DNA from: MFD04580-c1 sp963702995
Lineage (GTDB): Bacteria; Planctomycetota; Phycisphaerae; Tepidisphaerales; Tepidisphaeraceae
DNA length: 64,000 nucleotides
Assembly: GCA_963702995.1 (NCBI GenBank)
Contig: OY969783.1
Coordinates: 3,596,001-3,660,000, forward strand
Direction of reading: 5' to 3'
The position numbers and the translations under genes were made by a program. The notes under the pieces are model-generated. The model was not told where the DNA came from, searched no databases, and saw only the letters and a list, made by a program, of their open reading frames with translations. This document shows positions 1 to 10,198 of the stretch, one piece after another (position 1 is the stretch's first letter; the number at the start of each line of letters is the position of its first letter).

Positions 1-218
1 CAACGCGCGGACCGCAGTGCGGCCCCTACCGGCGAGAGCGGTCCTCGACGATCTAAGGTGCTGGAACTTACCGAGACGTCTTGCGTCAACCCTGGGCTCG
101 CCGAGAAACCGGGACGCCCATTATGTCGCCCGGACAACGAACCGATGTGATCGTGGAAGCCTGCTCCACGGGTGCGGCCGCTCGTCGCCCCGGAGGTTGC
201 ACGAAACAAGGTAACGCC

Positions 219-653
219 ATGCGGCTGCCAGCAAACCTTTTTCGCGATATCACCGGGTGCGAATCGACCGGGATGGCCGTCCTCCCGCATGAGAAGCGCC
301 GAGCGGCCCGCATCCCTGTCGGGGCCAAGGCGACCGCGGTCGTCACCGGCAAAGACCTCGCCCCCGCCACCGTTCAAGTGCAGGTCCGGGAAATCTCGGT
401 CCTGGGGGTTGGGGTGCTGCACCCGGCGGATGTGGACCTCGGCGCCGAGTTCACCCTCAAAGTCAACAAACTCTCCGGTGATACAGTGGCGATCCGGTGC
501 GCCGCCGTTCGGACCTGTCGGGTCGGCAAGACGCTGTCGGCGACTGGCGCCTCGTTCACGCGGCTGGACGACCCGAGCCACCTCGACCCCGGCGCCCTGC
601 CGGCGGCCGCCCAATCCGAGGCGGACCGCGTCCGACGCGCCATCCTCGCCTGA
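219..653 (+). CDS. PilZ-domain protein
   Basis: About 144 residues. Residues 24-29 contain an RR-x-x-R-type motif (EKRRAAR) followed, some 30 residues later, by a beta-rich stretch with EISVLGVGV, the D/N-x-S-x-x-G-like part of a PilZ fold. PilZ proteins bind cyclic di-GMP and control motility or exopolysaccharide output. The second Arg-rich element is present, but the Asp of the consensus is Glu, so c-di-GMP binding is not certain. I prefer the ATG at 219 to upstream in-frame starts because the residues before it are low-complexity and lack homology-like character. It ends 74 bases before selA, so it could be co-transcribed, but nothing links its function to selenium. Confidence 0.6.
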   Translation: MRLPANLFRDITGCESTGMAVLPHEKRRAARIPVGAKATAVVTGKDLAPATVQVQVREISVLGVGVLHPADVDLGAEFTLKVNKLSGDTVAIRCAAVRTCRVGKTLSATGASFTRLDDPSHLDPGALPAAAQSEADRVRRAILA

Positions 654-727
654 CTCGGCCCTCCTCGACCCACCGCCCACCATATTCCCCCGTGACAGCG
701 CCTCGCCGCTGGCACAATCCTGCAACG

Positions 728-2101
728 ATGGACGGTCGGGAGATGAGCCTGCGGCAAATCCCTGCGATTGATGCGATTGTAAAGTCGCTTGGGGAGACGG
801 GGCTTCCGCGGCCGCTCGTGACCGAGATCGTCCGACGGGAGGTCGCCGCCATCCGAAAGAGCGGCGTCGGGCCGCTGGAGGCCGAAAAGGTCGCCGAACG
901 CTGCCGATCCGCCGTCGCCCGCCGGGGCGCCACCCGAATCCAACCCGTCATCAATGCGACGGGGATCATCATCCATACCAATCTCGGCAGAGCCCCGCTG
1001 GCGAGCCAGGCGATCGCCGCGATGACGGCGGCCGCCCAAGGCTATTCGAACCTCGAGTACGACCTTGCCGACGGCGCGCGCGGCAGTCGCGGCGGGTATG
1101 CCGAGCAGGCCCTGGCGCTTCTCTGCCGGGCGGAGGCGGCCGCCATCGTGAACAATTGCGCCGCCGCGCTGATCCTGATTCTCCGATCCCTCGCTCCGTC
1201 GCCGCCGCGCAACCGCGTGATCATTTTGCGCGGCGAACTCGTGCAGATCGGCGGCGGCTTTCGAGTCCCCGAGATCCTGGAGGCGGCCGGCGCCGAGCTG
1301 CTGGAGGTCGGCACCACCAACCAGACCACCCTGGACGACTACCATCGCGCCCTGCGCGATGAACGAGCGGCGCTTGTGCTCAAGGTACACCAGAGCAACT
1401 TCTACATGGAGGGGTTCGTCGCCGCGCCGCCCACGGAACAGATCGCGGCGGCGGCCCACGACCGCGGCGTCCCGTTCATCATTGACCTGGGCAGCGGCGC
1501 CACGTTCGACACGCGATCGCTCGGCGCGGGCGAGCGCGAGCCGACGCCCGCGCAGGAGCTGTCGCACGGGGCGGACCTGGTCTGCTTCAGCGGCGACAAA
1601 CTGCTGGGCGGGCCGCAGGCGGGGGTCATCGCCGGCGGTAACGCACGGGTAGCGGCCCTCAAGAAGCATCCCCTTTTTCGCGCGCTCCGGTGCGACAAGC
1701 TCATTCTCTCCGCGCTCGAGGCGACCGCCGACGCATTGCTTCGCGGCGACCCGAACGAAGTCCCGGCCCCGCGGATGATGCGGACGCCCGTCGCGGAGCT
1801 TCGCCGCCGCGCGGAGAGGATCATCGCGGCAATCGAACCCGGCTTGCCGGCCATCGGCATCGGCGAGACCTACTCGCAACCGGGCGGCGGCACCCTTCCG
1901 CGCGTCCAAATCCCATCTATCAGCATCGACGTTCACCCCACGCCGGCCCAGAGCGTTACCCGCCTCGCCGAGCGATTGCGCCATGGCACGCCGCCGATTA
2001 TTGGGGTGATCCGCGACAACGTGCTCAAGCTGGACCTGCGCACCGTCTTCCCTTCAGAAGAGGCCGAACTGATCGAGCGGCTCCGGACGCTCCGGCACTG
2101 A
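728..2101 (+). CDS. selA: L-seryl-tRNA(Sec) selenium transferase (SelA)
   Basis: A 457-residue PLP enzyme that converts seryl-tRNA(Sec) to selenocysteyl-tRNA(Sec) using selenophosphate. The PLP lysine is K291 in FSGDKLLGGPQAG. The N-terminal tRNA-binding helices (IPAIDAIVKSL onward) and the NATGIIIHTNLGRAPL signature are intact. The length matches the bacterial family (about 460). The start at 728 is the likeliest ATG; a second in-frame ATG at 743 follows directly on a GGGAG and is possible. selB starts 26 bases after the stop, so the two form an operon. The function is certain from the sequence and from its neighbours selB, selC, selD and a Sec-containing formate dehydrogenase. Confidence 0.96.
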   Translation: MDGREMSLRQIPAIDAIVKSLGETGLPRPLVTEIVRREVAAIRKSGVGPLEAEKVAERCRSAVARRGATRIQPVINATGIIIHTNLGRAPLASQAIAAMTAAAQGYSNLEYDLADGARGSRGGYAEQALALLCRAEAAAIVNNCAAALILILRSLAPSPPRNRVIILRGELVQIGGGFRVPEILEAAGAELLEVGTTNQTTLDDYHRALRDERAALVLKVHQSNFYMEGFVAAPPTEQIAAAAHDRGVPFIIDLGSGATFDTRSLGAGEREPTPAQELSHGADLVCFSGDKLLGGPQAGVIAGGNARVAALKKHPLFRALRCDKLILSALEATADALLRGDPNEVPAPRMMRTPVAELRRRAERIIAAIEPGLPAIGIGETYSQPGGGTLPRVQIPSISIDVHPTPAQSVTRLAERLRHGTPPIIGVIRDNVLKLDLRTVFPSEEAELIERLRTLRH

Positions 2102-2127
2102 AGCGGTTCAACCGATCGCGGCGCCCG

Positions 2128-4218
2128 ATGCGAACCATCCCCTACATCCTCGCCACCGCCGGGCACGTGGACCATGGGAAAAGCAGCCTCGTGCTCGCGC
2201 TCACCGGGGCCGACCCGGATCGACTTCCGGAAGAGAAGCGGCGCGGCGTCACGATCGACCTGGGCTTCGCCCACCTCCGCCTCGAGGCGCCGCCGGGCAC
2301 CGATCCACGAACCGTCTTCGACGTCGGCCTGATCGACGTCCCAGGGCACGAGGACTTTATCAGGAACATGGTCGCGGGCGTCGGCGCGATCGATGCGGCG
2401 ATTTTCGTCGTGGCGGCCGACGACGGATGGATGCCGCAGACCGAAGAACATCTGCGGATCCTCGCCTACCTCGGCGTCACTCGGGCCGTCATCGCCTTGA
2501 CCAAAGTAGACCTGGTCGAAAAGGTCCTTGACGCGGCCGTGGCGGTCCGCGGACGCCTGAGGGGGACCCCGTTCGCCCATGCGACAATCGTCCCCGTCTC
2601 CGTCCGCGGCGGCCGCGGGGTTGACGCACTCCGCGACGCGCTGACGCGGCTGATCTCGGGCCTCCACCCGCGGCGCGATGCCGGCAAGCCACGCGTCGCG
2701 GTCGATCGCGCGTTCCAACTCCGCGGGATCGGCACGGTCGTCACCGGCACGCTCACCGGCGGGGCACTGGCACGCGGCCAGGAGCTGATCGTGCAGCCGG
2801 CGGGGGAGCGCGTCCGCCTTCGGGCGTTGCAGGCGTATCACCAGGACGTCGCCACCGCGGCCCCGGGGTCGCGGGTGGCGCTGAACCTCCCCGACCTCGC
2901 CCCGGCCGATCGTCACGCGGCCGCGGGCGGCAAAACCATCAGCCGCGGAGATCAGGTTACGCTTGCCACGGTCGGGGGCTCGACACGGCGGGCCGACGTG
3001 GTCCTGCTGCCGACGCTCTCCAGCGCCGCCGACAAAGAGACCTGTGAGGAGCCGCCGAACTTCCCGCCGTTTCGCTCGGGCCAGCGAATCCGCTTCCACC
3101 AGGGGGCCAGCGCAATCGCGGCACGGGCGCGGATTCTCGATGAAGCCTCTCGGGAAGAGGGCCGGGGCCCTTTGCTTCGGCTCCTGTTCGAGCGGCCGAC
3201 ATGCCTCCTCGTCGGCGATCGGTTCATTTTTCGCGACGCGGCCGAGCGTCGCACCCTGGGCGGCGGGATCGTCCTCGACCCCAACCCTCCCGCATCCGCC
3301 CGCCGTCGCCCGGCGCACCTCAAGCTCCTGCGCGATCGGGCGGCGGCTCCGTTCGACGCGGATCGGTTCCTTGCCTCGGCGGCCGCGCGGGACGGTATTG
3401 TGTCGCTGAAGAATCTATACGCGGCGTGCCCCTTCAGCTCTGGGGAGCTAGACGCCGCGATGGGCCGATTGGCTGATTCGGTCGTAGCGGTCGGAGACGA
3501 GCTTATCGATACGGCGCTGGTGAAGCGGCTGGAGGCGGCCGCCCGGCATCAGGTCCAGGGATTCCACCAGCGGCACCCCGAACGATCCGGACTGCCGCTG
3601 GTGGATCTACGCCGGACCATCCACGAGGCCATGACAAAAATCCCCATCCCTCCCTCCGAAGCGGCCGCCACGGCGGTCATCGACGCCCTCGTCCGCGACG
3701 GCCATCGCCGGACGGATTCGACGATCGCGCTCGCCACTCATCGCCCCGTCCTGCCTGCCCGGATGCGCGCCGCCGGCGAGCGCATCCGCGAAACATTGGG
3801 CAAACGCCCGCTCGACCCCCCATCGCGAAAAGAGTTGATCGTCGATGACCTGGCGTTTCAGGCGATGAAGTTCCTGATCGCCAGCGGCGAAGTAATCGAG
3901 GCCGGCCCCGACATTGTCCTCTCGGCGGACGCCTATCGCAGCGCGGTGGACGTGGTTCGCCGGCACATCCAATCCCGCGGCCCCAGCACGGTGACCGACC
4001 TTAAAACCGCGCTCGCCTCCAATCGCCGCGTCACGGTGCCCCTTCTGGAAAGGCTCGACCGCGACGGCATTACCCGCCGCCAGGGCGACGTTCGCGTGCT
4101 GCGCGCTGAGTTTTGGTGGCCCTTGCGGCGAAGATCGCGGGCGTGCGGCACTGCCATCCGACGTGCCGCCGGTGCCCTCGTCGGCGGGCCTTTGCGCGGT
4201 CGGCTATACCGCCGGTGA
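2128..4218 (+). CDS. selB: Selenocysteine-specific elongation factor (SelB)
   Basis: A 696-residue GTPase that delivers Sec-tRNA(Sec) to the ribosome at UGA codons carrying a SECIS hairpin. It has G1 GHVDHGKSS (residues 12-20), G3 DVPGHE (70-75) and G4 TKVD (125-128), then EF-Tu-like beta-barrel domains with RGIGTVVTGTL, then the C-terminal winged-helix repeats that bind the SECIS; the last ends near GDVRVL. About 38 basic low-complexity residues follow that helix domain and look like read-out into intergenic sequence rather than a domain. A real stop may have been lost, because the stop codon lies inside one arm of a perfect inverted repeat (4162-4234). It sits 26 bases after selA. Confidence 0.95.
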   Translation: MRTIPYILATAGHVDHGKSSLVLALTGADPDRLPEEKRRGVTIDLGFAHLRLEAPPGTDPRTVFDVGLIDVPGHEDFIRNMVAGVGAIDAAIFVVAADDGWMPQTEEHLRILAYLGVTRAVIALTKVDLVEKVLDAAVAVRGRLRGTPFAHATIVPVSVRGGRGVDALRDALTRLISGLHPRRDAGKPRVAVDRAFQLRGIGTVVTGTLTGGALARGQELIVQPAGERVRLRALQAYHQDVATAAPGSRVALNLPDLAPADRHAAAGGKTISRGDQVTLATVGGSTRRADVVLLPTLSSAADKETCEEPPNFPPFRSGQRIRFHQGASAIAARARILDEASREEGRGPLLRLLFERPTCLLVGDRFIFRDAAERRTLGGGIVLDPNPPASARRRPAHLKLLRDRAAAPFDADRFLASAAARDGIVSLKNLYAACPFSSGELDAAMGRLADSVVAVGDELIDTALVKRLEAAARHQVQGFHQRHPERSGLPLVDLRRTIHEAMTKIPIPPSEAAATAVIDALVRDGHRRTDSTIALATHRPVLPARMRAAGERIRETLGKRPLDPPSRKELIVDDLAFQAMKFLIASGEVIEAGPDIVLSADAYRSAVDVVRRHIQSRGPSTVTDLKTALASNRRVTVPLLERLDRDGITRRQGDVRVLRAEFWWPLRRRSRACGTAIRRAAGALVGGPLRGRLYRR

Positions 4219-4234
4219 GGGCACCGGCGGCACG
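4162..4234. repeat. Perfect 18-bp inverted repeat at the end of selB
   Basis: Bases 4162-4179 and 4217-4234 are exact reverse complements (18 of 18), separated by 37 bases. The arm sequence is CGTGCCGCCGGTGCCCTC. The right arm contains the selB stop codon (4216-4218). There is no T-run after it, so it is not a canonical intrinsic terminator. It could slow transcription between selB and the formate dehydrogenase genes, or be a REP-like extragenic palindrome. Confidence 0.7.
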
Positions 4235-4445
4235 TTCAACTCCTGGCCGTAGCCTCGACCGCGGTTTTCAAAGTCTCCGATCACCCGTTTTACTCGTGCG
4301 ACCCATGCCGCGTCCGACGATGAACGCACCTCGTGGCGGCACGCCATGCGAGCCCTACCGAACGTTATGACTTTTAGGGCTTCGCGCGTGAGTGTTCCCA
4401 CCTTACAAGAGGACATCGGGGTGTCGGTATTGCCAGGAGATCGCC

Positions 4446-7400
4446 ATGTTTCGTCTCCCCCTGTTCGGATCAGGCGGCCGCGCCGAGAAGCGGCCCGCAC
4501 AGCCCTACAGCCGCAACACACTCGACAAGCACGCGCGGACCGACGGGGCGACCGTGACCCATAGCGTCTGTCCGTACTGCGCCGTCGGCTGCGGCACCAA
4601 CATCCATACCAAGCAGGGCGAAGTGATCGACATAGAGGGCAACCCTGACAGCCCCATCAACGAGGGGACGCTCTGCCCCAAGGGCGCAAACATTTTCCAG
4701 TTGCACCACAACCCGCACCGCGTGAAACAGGTCCTGTGGCGCGCCCCTTATTCCGATCGCTGGGAGCCCAAGCCGCTCGCCTGGGCGATGGAGCGCATTG
4801 CGCAACTGGTCAAGCAGACGCGCGACGCCGGCTTCCGCGCCCTGAATGAGGAGGGGAAGGAAGCCAACCACGTTATCAACATGGGCTCGCTGGGCGGCGC
4901 GACGCTGGACAATGAAGAGAACTACCTGATCAAGAAGCTGTTCGGCGCCGGGCTGGGGATCGCCAGCATCGAGAACCAGGCGAGGATATGACACTCCGCC
5001 TCGGTGCCCGGTCTGGGCGCCTCATTCGGCCGCGGTGCGGCCACCAACTATCAGCAGGACCTGGCCAATAGCGATTGCATATTGGTCATGGGCTCTAACA
5101 TGGCCGAGGCCCACCCGGTCGGTTTTCGCTGGGCGATGAAAGCCCGCGAGCGCGGGGCGACACTGATCCACGTGGACCCGCGGTTCAGTCGCACCAGCGC
5201 CTGCGCGAACCTCTACGTCGGCATCCGGGCCGGGTCGGATATCGCTTTTCTTGGCGGGCTGATCAACTACGTTCTGACGCATGAGAAATGGTTCAAAGAG
5301 TACGTCCTCGCCTATACCAACGCGGCGACGATCGTCGGCGAAGGGTTCCAGGACACCGAAGACCTGGAAGGCATCTTCAGCGGGTTCAGCAAGGAAGATC
5401 GCGCGTACGAAGGCGGCAAGGGGAAGTGGCACTACGAAGGCTCGAAGAGTGACAAGGCAAACGCGGGCAAACCGACTGGCGATCAGGAGCCCGAACCGGC
5501 GATCCCTGGCGGCTACGGAAGTGGCGGCGGCACCGACCAGAACGAAGGCGGCCGCAGCAAGGGGATGCACGGCCCGGGGCTGATGGGCGGCGCTTCAACC
5601 CATGCCACACGCCGGTCCGATGCGACCAGCGCGGCGCCGCCGCAAGACCCGACGCTTGAGCATCCGCGCTGCGCGATCAACCTGCTTCGCAAGCACTTCG
5701 CCCGCTATACGCCGCGGATGGTCTCCGACATCTGCGGATGCGCGCCGGAGGAGTTGGAGCGGGTCGCGGAACTGCTCTGCCAGAACAGCGGCCGCGAGCG
5801 GACGAGCGCGATCGTGTATGCCGTGGGGTGGACGCAGCATTCAACCGGCCCGCAGATTATCCGGGCGGCCGGCATCCTTCAGCTCCTGCTTGGGAACATC
5901 GGCCGCCCGGGCGGGATGATTATGGCGATGCGCGGGCACTGTTCGATCCAGGGGAGCACCGACATCCCCACCCTGTACGACCTACTCCCCGGGTATCTCC
6001 CGCAACCAACCGTCGAAGACCATCACGACACGCTTGACGGCTTCGCCGAAATGGAGGGCCTGCCAACCGGGTACTGGGTCAATACGAAGAAGTTCATGGT
6101 CAGCCTCCTGAAGGCCTACTATGGCCCGGCCGCGACAAAGGAGAACGACTTCCGCTTCAAGTGGCTCCCCCGGATCGACACCGACTACAGCCAGCAGCCC
6201 TTCTTTAAGCGGATGAGCGAGGGGAAGGTCGAGGGGTACTTTATCTTTGGCCAGAACCCGGCCGCTGGAGCGCCCAACGCCGGGCTGCATCGAAAGGGCC
6301 TGCGGCAGTTAAAATGGCTCGTCGTCGCCGACTGGTTCGAGACGGAGACGGCCACCTTCTGGAAGCACGACCCCAAAGGCCCTCGCGCGGCGGAGATCGG
6401 GACGGAGGTCTTCTTCATCCCGGCCGCGAGCATCGCGGCGAAGGAAGGGACGCTGACCAACACCCAGCGGCTGATCCAATGGCACGATAAAGCCGTTGAC
6501 CCGGAAGGCGATACCCGCAGCGACCTTTGGTTTGTCTGGAACCTCGGCCGCCGCTTGAAGGAGCTTTACCGCGGCTCGACCAAGCCGCAGGACGCGGCGA
6601 TCCAGGCACTGACATGGGATTATGCCTACGACAAGCACCCAAGCCTGCCCGACGGCCGCCCCAGCCGCATCGCGGACGAGCCGGACGCCGAAAAGGTGCT
6701 TCAGGAGATCAACGGCTATTACACCGAGCGGATAGACGAGAAGACCGGCAAGCCGAAGCTGCTCTCCGGCTTCTCCGACCTGAAGGACGACGGCTCGACG
6801 GCATCGGGCGGGTGGATCTATTCGGGCATCTTCCCCGAGTATGGGCGCAATCGATCCCGCGAGCGCGAGACGGGGAGCAACCCGCTCCAGCCCGGCTGGG
6901 CTTACGCGTGGCCGCACAACCGCCGCGTGATGTACAACCGCGCCTCGGCCGACCCGCGGGGCAAGCCCTGGTCGCACCGCAAAGCGCTGATCTGGTGGGA
7001 CGCGGAAAAGAAGAAGTGGGTCGGGTTCGATCAACCCGATTTCCAGCCCGACAAGGCGCCCGACTACATCCCGCCCGAGGGGGCAAAGGGGATGGACGCG
7101 ATCGCCGGCACGCACCCCTTTATCATGAAGCCCGACGGCGTCGGCTGGCTCTTCGCACCGGCGCTGAAGGATGGCCCTTCCCGACGCACTATGAGCCGGC
7201 CGAGTCGCCCGTCCGCAATATGCTCTACCCCCGGCAGAACGATTCGCCGGTGGTTCGCTACTTCGAAGGCCCGTTGAACCTCATCGACCACGTGCCGAGC
7301 CAGCACCATCCGATCATCGCCTGCACCTTCCGCGTCACCGAGCACTACCTGAGCGGACCGATGAGCCGCTTTAATTCGTGGCTGAACGAACTGATGCCGG

Positions 7401-7825
7401 CGATGTTCATCGAGATCAGCCCTGAACTGGCGGCAGAGAAGGGGATCGACCACGGCGGCTGGTGTACCGTCCGCTCCGCCCGCGGGACGGTGGAGGCGCG
7501 GGCGATGGTCACGCGGCGCATCAAGCCCCTGATGATCGACGGCCGCCGCGTTCACCAGATCGGCGTCCCGTTTCACTGGGGGTACGCCGGCGAAGTGGTC
7601 GGCGATGTCGCCAATGACCTGGTCGCCATGAGCGCCGAGCCGAACGTGAGCATCCAGGAGGACAAGGCGTTTGCCGTGGACGTGTCGGCCGGGCGGACGA
7701 ACGCGAGCAACCAGACGCCGACCAAGCACTACGCCCGCTGGCCCACCACGGCCCGCACCCCCGGCACGCCGAGTTCCGGCCAGCCGGAGGGGCAGGTCCA
7801 CGGCGGCGGAGGTTCTGAGCCATGA
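4446..7825 (+). CDS. Selenocysteine-containing formate dehydrogenase, alpha subunit (one frameshift)
   Basis: A molybdopterin oxidoreductase of the FdnG/FdoG type that oxidises formate to CO2. The N-terminal [4Fe-4S] ligands are C42, C45, C49 and C77 (VCPYCAVGCG, LCPKG). The reading frame meets TGA at 4989-4991, codon 182, between ENQARI and HSASV. In E. coli FdnG the same place (NQARV-Sec-HGPTV) holds the catalytic Sec, so I read through. Downstream the AEAHPVGFRWAM and DPRFSRT motifs are intact. The start at 4446 has AGGAGA five bases upstream. A single missing C near 7175 breaks the frame; the C-terminal molybdopterin-binding part continues in the next frame to 7825. The joined product is about 1126 residues, longer than FdnG (about 1015), mainly through a Gly/Glu-rich insertion at residues 320-405. 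There is no twin-arginine signal. The stop overlaps the next start (ATGA). Confidence 0.93.
5003..5021 (+). promoter_or_regulatory. Bacterial SECIS-like hairpin after the Sec UGA
   Basis: Directly after the in-frame TGA (4989-4991) bases 5003-5009 (GGTGCCC) pair with 5015-5021 (GGGCGCC) to make a 7-bp stem (one G-U pair) with the pentaloop GGTCT. The E. coli fdhF SECIS has the same GGUCU apical loop, which SelB contacts, at a similar distance from the UGA (here 18 bases between UGA and the loop). This supports Sec insertion rather than termination. Confidence 0.85.
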
Positions 7826-8754
7826 CGATCCAGCTTCCGATCCTGAACGACGGGCTCTCGTCGCGGCTCCGCGCGATCGCGGGCGATGTCGTCCACAATT
7901 TCCCCAATGTCTTCCCGCCGAACCCGACGGCCGTTCCGCAGCCGGACCGCCCGGCCGACCTGCGACGCATCATGGGGTTCTTCACCGATACGACGCTCTG
8001 TATCGGATGCAAGGCATGCGAAGTGGCCTGCAAGCAGTGGAACCAGTTGCCCAGTGACGGGATCGAGTTCACCGGGAACAGCTACGACAACACCTCGGCC
8101 CTGGGCGCGACGACCTGGCGTCACGTCGCGTTCAAGGAAAAGATCGCGGCTGACGGCGACGGCCCCGCCATCAGCCGCTGGCTGATGATGAGCGACGTCT
8201 GCAAGCACTGCGACGAGGCCCCTTGCCAGCACTCCTGCCCCACCGGGGCGATCGTCTACAACGACTTCGGCGACGTTTATCTTCAGAATGACATCTGCAA
8301 CGGCTGCGGCTATTGCATCAGCGCTTGCCCGTTCGGCGTGCTCGGCCGCGCCGAGCCGCCGCACGACGACGGGCACGCCCACAAATGCACGCTCTGCATG
8401 GATCGCCAGGAATCGGGCCTGACACCGGCCTGTGCCAAGTCCTGCCCGACATCATCCATTCAGTTTGGCCCGATCGAAGACCTCCGCGACGCCGCCCGCC
8501 AGCGCGTGAAGGACCTTGCCGCCCGCGGGAACGACCGGGCCTACCTTTACGGCTGCGACAGCGTCGGCGACTACGGCCCGCTGCATGCGTTCTTCCTGCT
8601 GGAAGATCACCCCAACGAATACAATCTCCCGGTCAACCCGCCGCAGCCTTTCCGTGGCCAGAAGCTCCGCTATGCCGCGAGCCTGGCGATGGGCGCGGCC
8701 CTGACGGGCTTGGCCGCCTGGATGTTCGGCAAAGAAAGGGCTCGACGTGGCTGA
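7822..8754 (+). CDS. Formate dehydrogenase beta subunit, four [4Fe-4S] clusters
   Basis: A 310-residue ferredoxin-type electron-transfer subunit like FdnH. It has four Cys groups: C60/63/66/70 (CIGCKACEVAC), C127/130/135/139, C159/162/165/169 (CNGCGYCISAC) and C189/192/204/208. Electrons from the alpha subunit pass along these clusters to the membrane subunit. A hydrophobic segment near residues 286-304 (SLAMGAALTGLAAWMF) is the single C-terminal membrane anchor usual for FdnH. The start overlaps the alpha stop (ATGA) and the end overlaps the next gene by 8 bases, so the three are translationally coupled. The family's extra N-terminal segment of about 50 residues precedes the first cluster. 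Confidence 0.93.
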   Translation: MTIQLPILNDGLSSRLRAIAGDVVHNFPNVFPPNPTAVPQPDRPADLRRIMGFFTDTTLCIGCKACEVACKQWNQLPSDGIEFTGNSYDNTSALGATTWRHVAFKEKIAADGDGPAISRWLMMSDVCKHCDEAPCQHSCPTGAIVYNDFGDVYLQNDICNGCGYCISACPFGVLGRAEPPHDDGHAHKCTLCMDRQESGLTPACAKSCPTSSIQFGPIEDLRDAARQRVKDLAARGNDRAYLYGCDSVGDYGPLHAFFLLEDHPNEYNLPVNPPQPFRGQKLRYAASLAMGAALTGLAAWMFGKERARRG

Positions 8755-10022
8755 CGAACTGCAAGATGTCCCCTACACCGCTGGCTGGGTCAGCAACATC
8801 TCCCACAAGCCCGACCCGAACCGCGTCAAGACGCTCCAGACGCCCGTCACCGGCGCCTGCCCCGAAGCCCGAGGCGGCCGCGGCGCTCCCGGCCGCCCCG
8901 GCGGCCGAGCATCGCCGCCCCGCGCTCGGCGCCGCCGCCGCCAATGACCCCCAGTCGCGCCCGGCCGAGCCGTCCTATTACGACATCCCGATGCTCAAGG
9001 CGCCGGTCTGGAAGTGGGAGATCGCCAGCTACTTCTTCCTCGGCGGGTTGTCGGCCGGGGCCTACCTGCTCTCGCGCGTCGCCGACCGTTTCGGCGGCGG
9101 CCGCCACCGGCGCCTCTCCCGCGTCGGCGCGTGGGTCGCGCTGGGAGCGCTGCTCCCCAGCCCGCCTCTGCTGATCCACGACCTGGGGGATCGCAAGCGC
9201 TTCCACCACATGCTTCGCATCTGGAAGCCCTCGTCCCCGATGAACCTGGGCACGTGGGCGCTGACGGCCTACAGCGGGATGGCCGGCTTCGAGTGCGTCC
9301 GCCAGTACCTCGCTAAGCGGCAGGAGCGCGTCGCCCGGCGCGACCAGAGCCCCGTGTTGCGGGTGATGAGTCACCCCGCCGTCATCTTCCTGCACGACCT
9401 GGCCGGCATCCCCTTTTCGCTCCTGGTCGCGGGGTATACCGGCGTCCTGCTGAGCTGCACGAGCAACCCGCTCTGGTGCAAGAACCCCTGGCTGGGCCGC
9501 TCTTCACGCGCCAGCGCCATCAGCACCGGCGCCGAGGCGATCAGCCTCGCCCTGGACCTCACCGGCGCCGCCCCGGGCTCCGACGCGGCCGCCCAGCGCG
9601 CGCTGCTCAACATCGACACCCTCGCCCACGCGTCCGAGCTGGCGAGCCTCTCCGGCTTTAACCGCCACGCCGGCGAAAAAGGCGCCTCCCTCCGCACGGG
9701 CCCCCTCCAGCGATATCACCTGTTGAGCCTGGGCGGCATCCTGGGCGCCGAAGTGCTCAAGCGCCTCCCCGTCGGCCGCCGCCTCCGCCGCCCGGTCCGG
9801 ATGATCGCGTCGGCCCTGGGCCTGGCGGCCGGCTTCTCCCTCCGCTGGTCCATGGTCTTCGGCGGCCACGCCGCCGCCAACGACCCGCGCACGGCGCGGT
9901 TGGTGAGCAGACCGAATCCATCACCCCGCACCGATACACCGAAAAGGGCCCTTTGCCACGGCGACGGCAAGCTCATGGCTGCGACGCCGGGTCGGTCTAC
10001 CTTCTCCCCCGGCGCCAGGTAA
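8747..10022 (+). CDS. NrfD-type membrane subunit of formate dehydrogenase (one frameshift)
   Basis: A polytopic membrane protein of the NrfD/PsrC family, which replaces a cytochrome b gamma subunit and passes electrons to the quinone pool. The first part (GTG start at 8747, ADELQDVPYTAGWVSN) is in one frame; after a break near 8850-8870 the rest continues in another: an Ala/Pro-rich linker, then YYDIPMLKAPVWKWEI and FFLGGLSAGAYLLS, the family signature, with further hydrophobic helices to about 9900. The C-terminal GGHAAANDP motif is typical. The last about 30 residues are basic and low-complexity, so the true end may lie slightly earlier. The gene is coupled to the beta subunit by an 8-base overlap. 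Confidence 0.85.
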
Positions 10023-10198
10023 TCAAGGCACCAACGACCGGGACGACCTCGGGCACTGGCGGCCGCCTCGACGGAGCAGACGGCCGCGGTTCACCGATAC
10101 CACCTATGGGGCGACCGACTCTTTGCGACCCGAGCGGCCGCCACTTCCCTGCTCGCTTTCAGCGGAATGCGGCACGGTGAGCAATGATCAGGCTGAGT

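Noticed and set aside
374..1984. Long open frame on the minus strand opposite selA
   Set aside because: An antisense shadow of a GC-rich gene: composition is Arg/Gly/Ala-rich and it has no recognisable domain, while selA on the other strand is complete.
1933..3318. Long minus-strand ORF opposite selB
   Set aside because: Antisense shadow with no domain; selB on the plus strand carries all its motifs.
4989..4991. Stop codon ending the formate dehydrogenase N-terminal half
   Set aside because: Flanking residues match the Sec position of FdnG, the frame stays open for over 2 kb afterwards, a SECIS-like hairpin follows, and all four sel genes are nearby.
7170..7180. Programmed frameshift in the formate dehydrogenase
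   Set aside because: No slippery heptamer or stimulatory structure seen, and the same kind of break occurs in many unrelated genes of the window.
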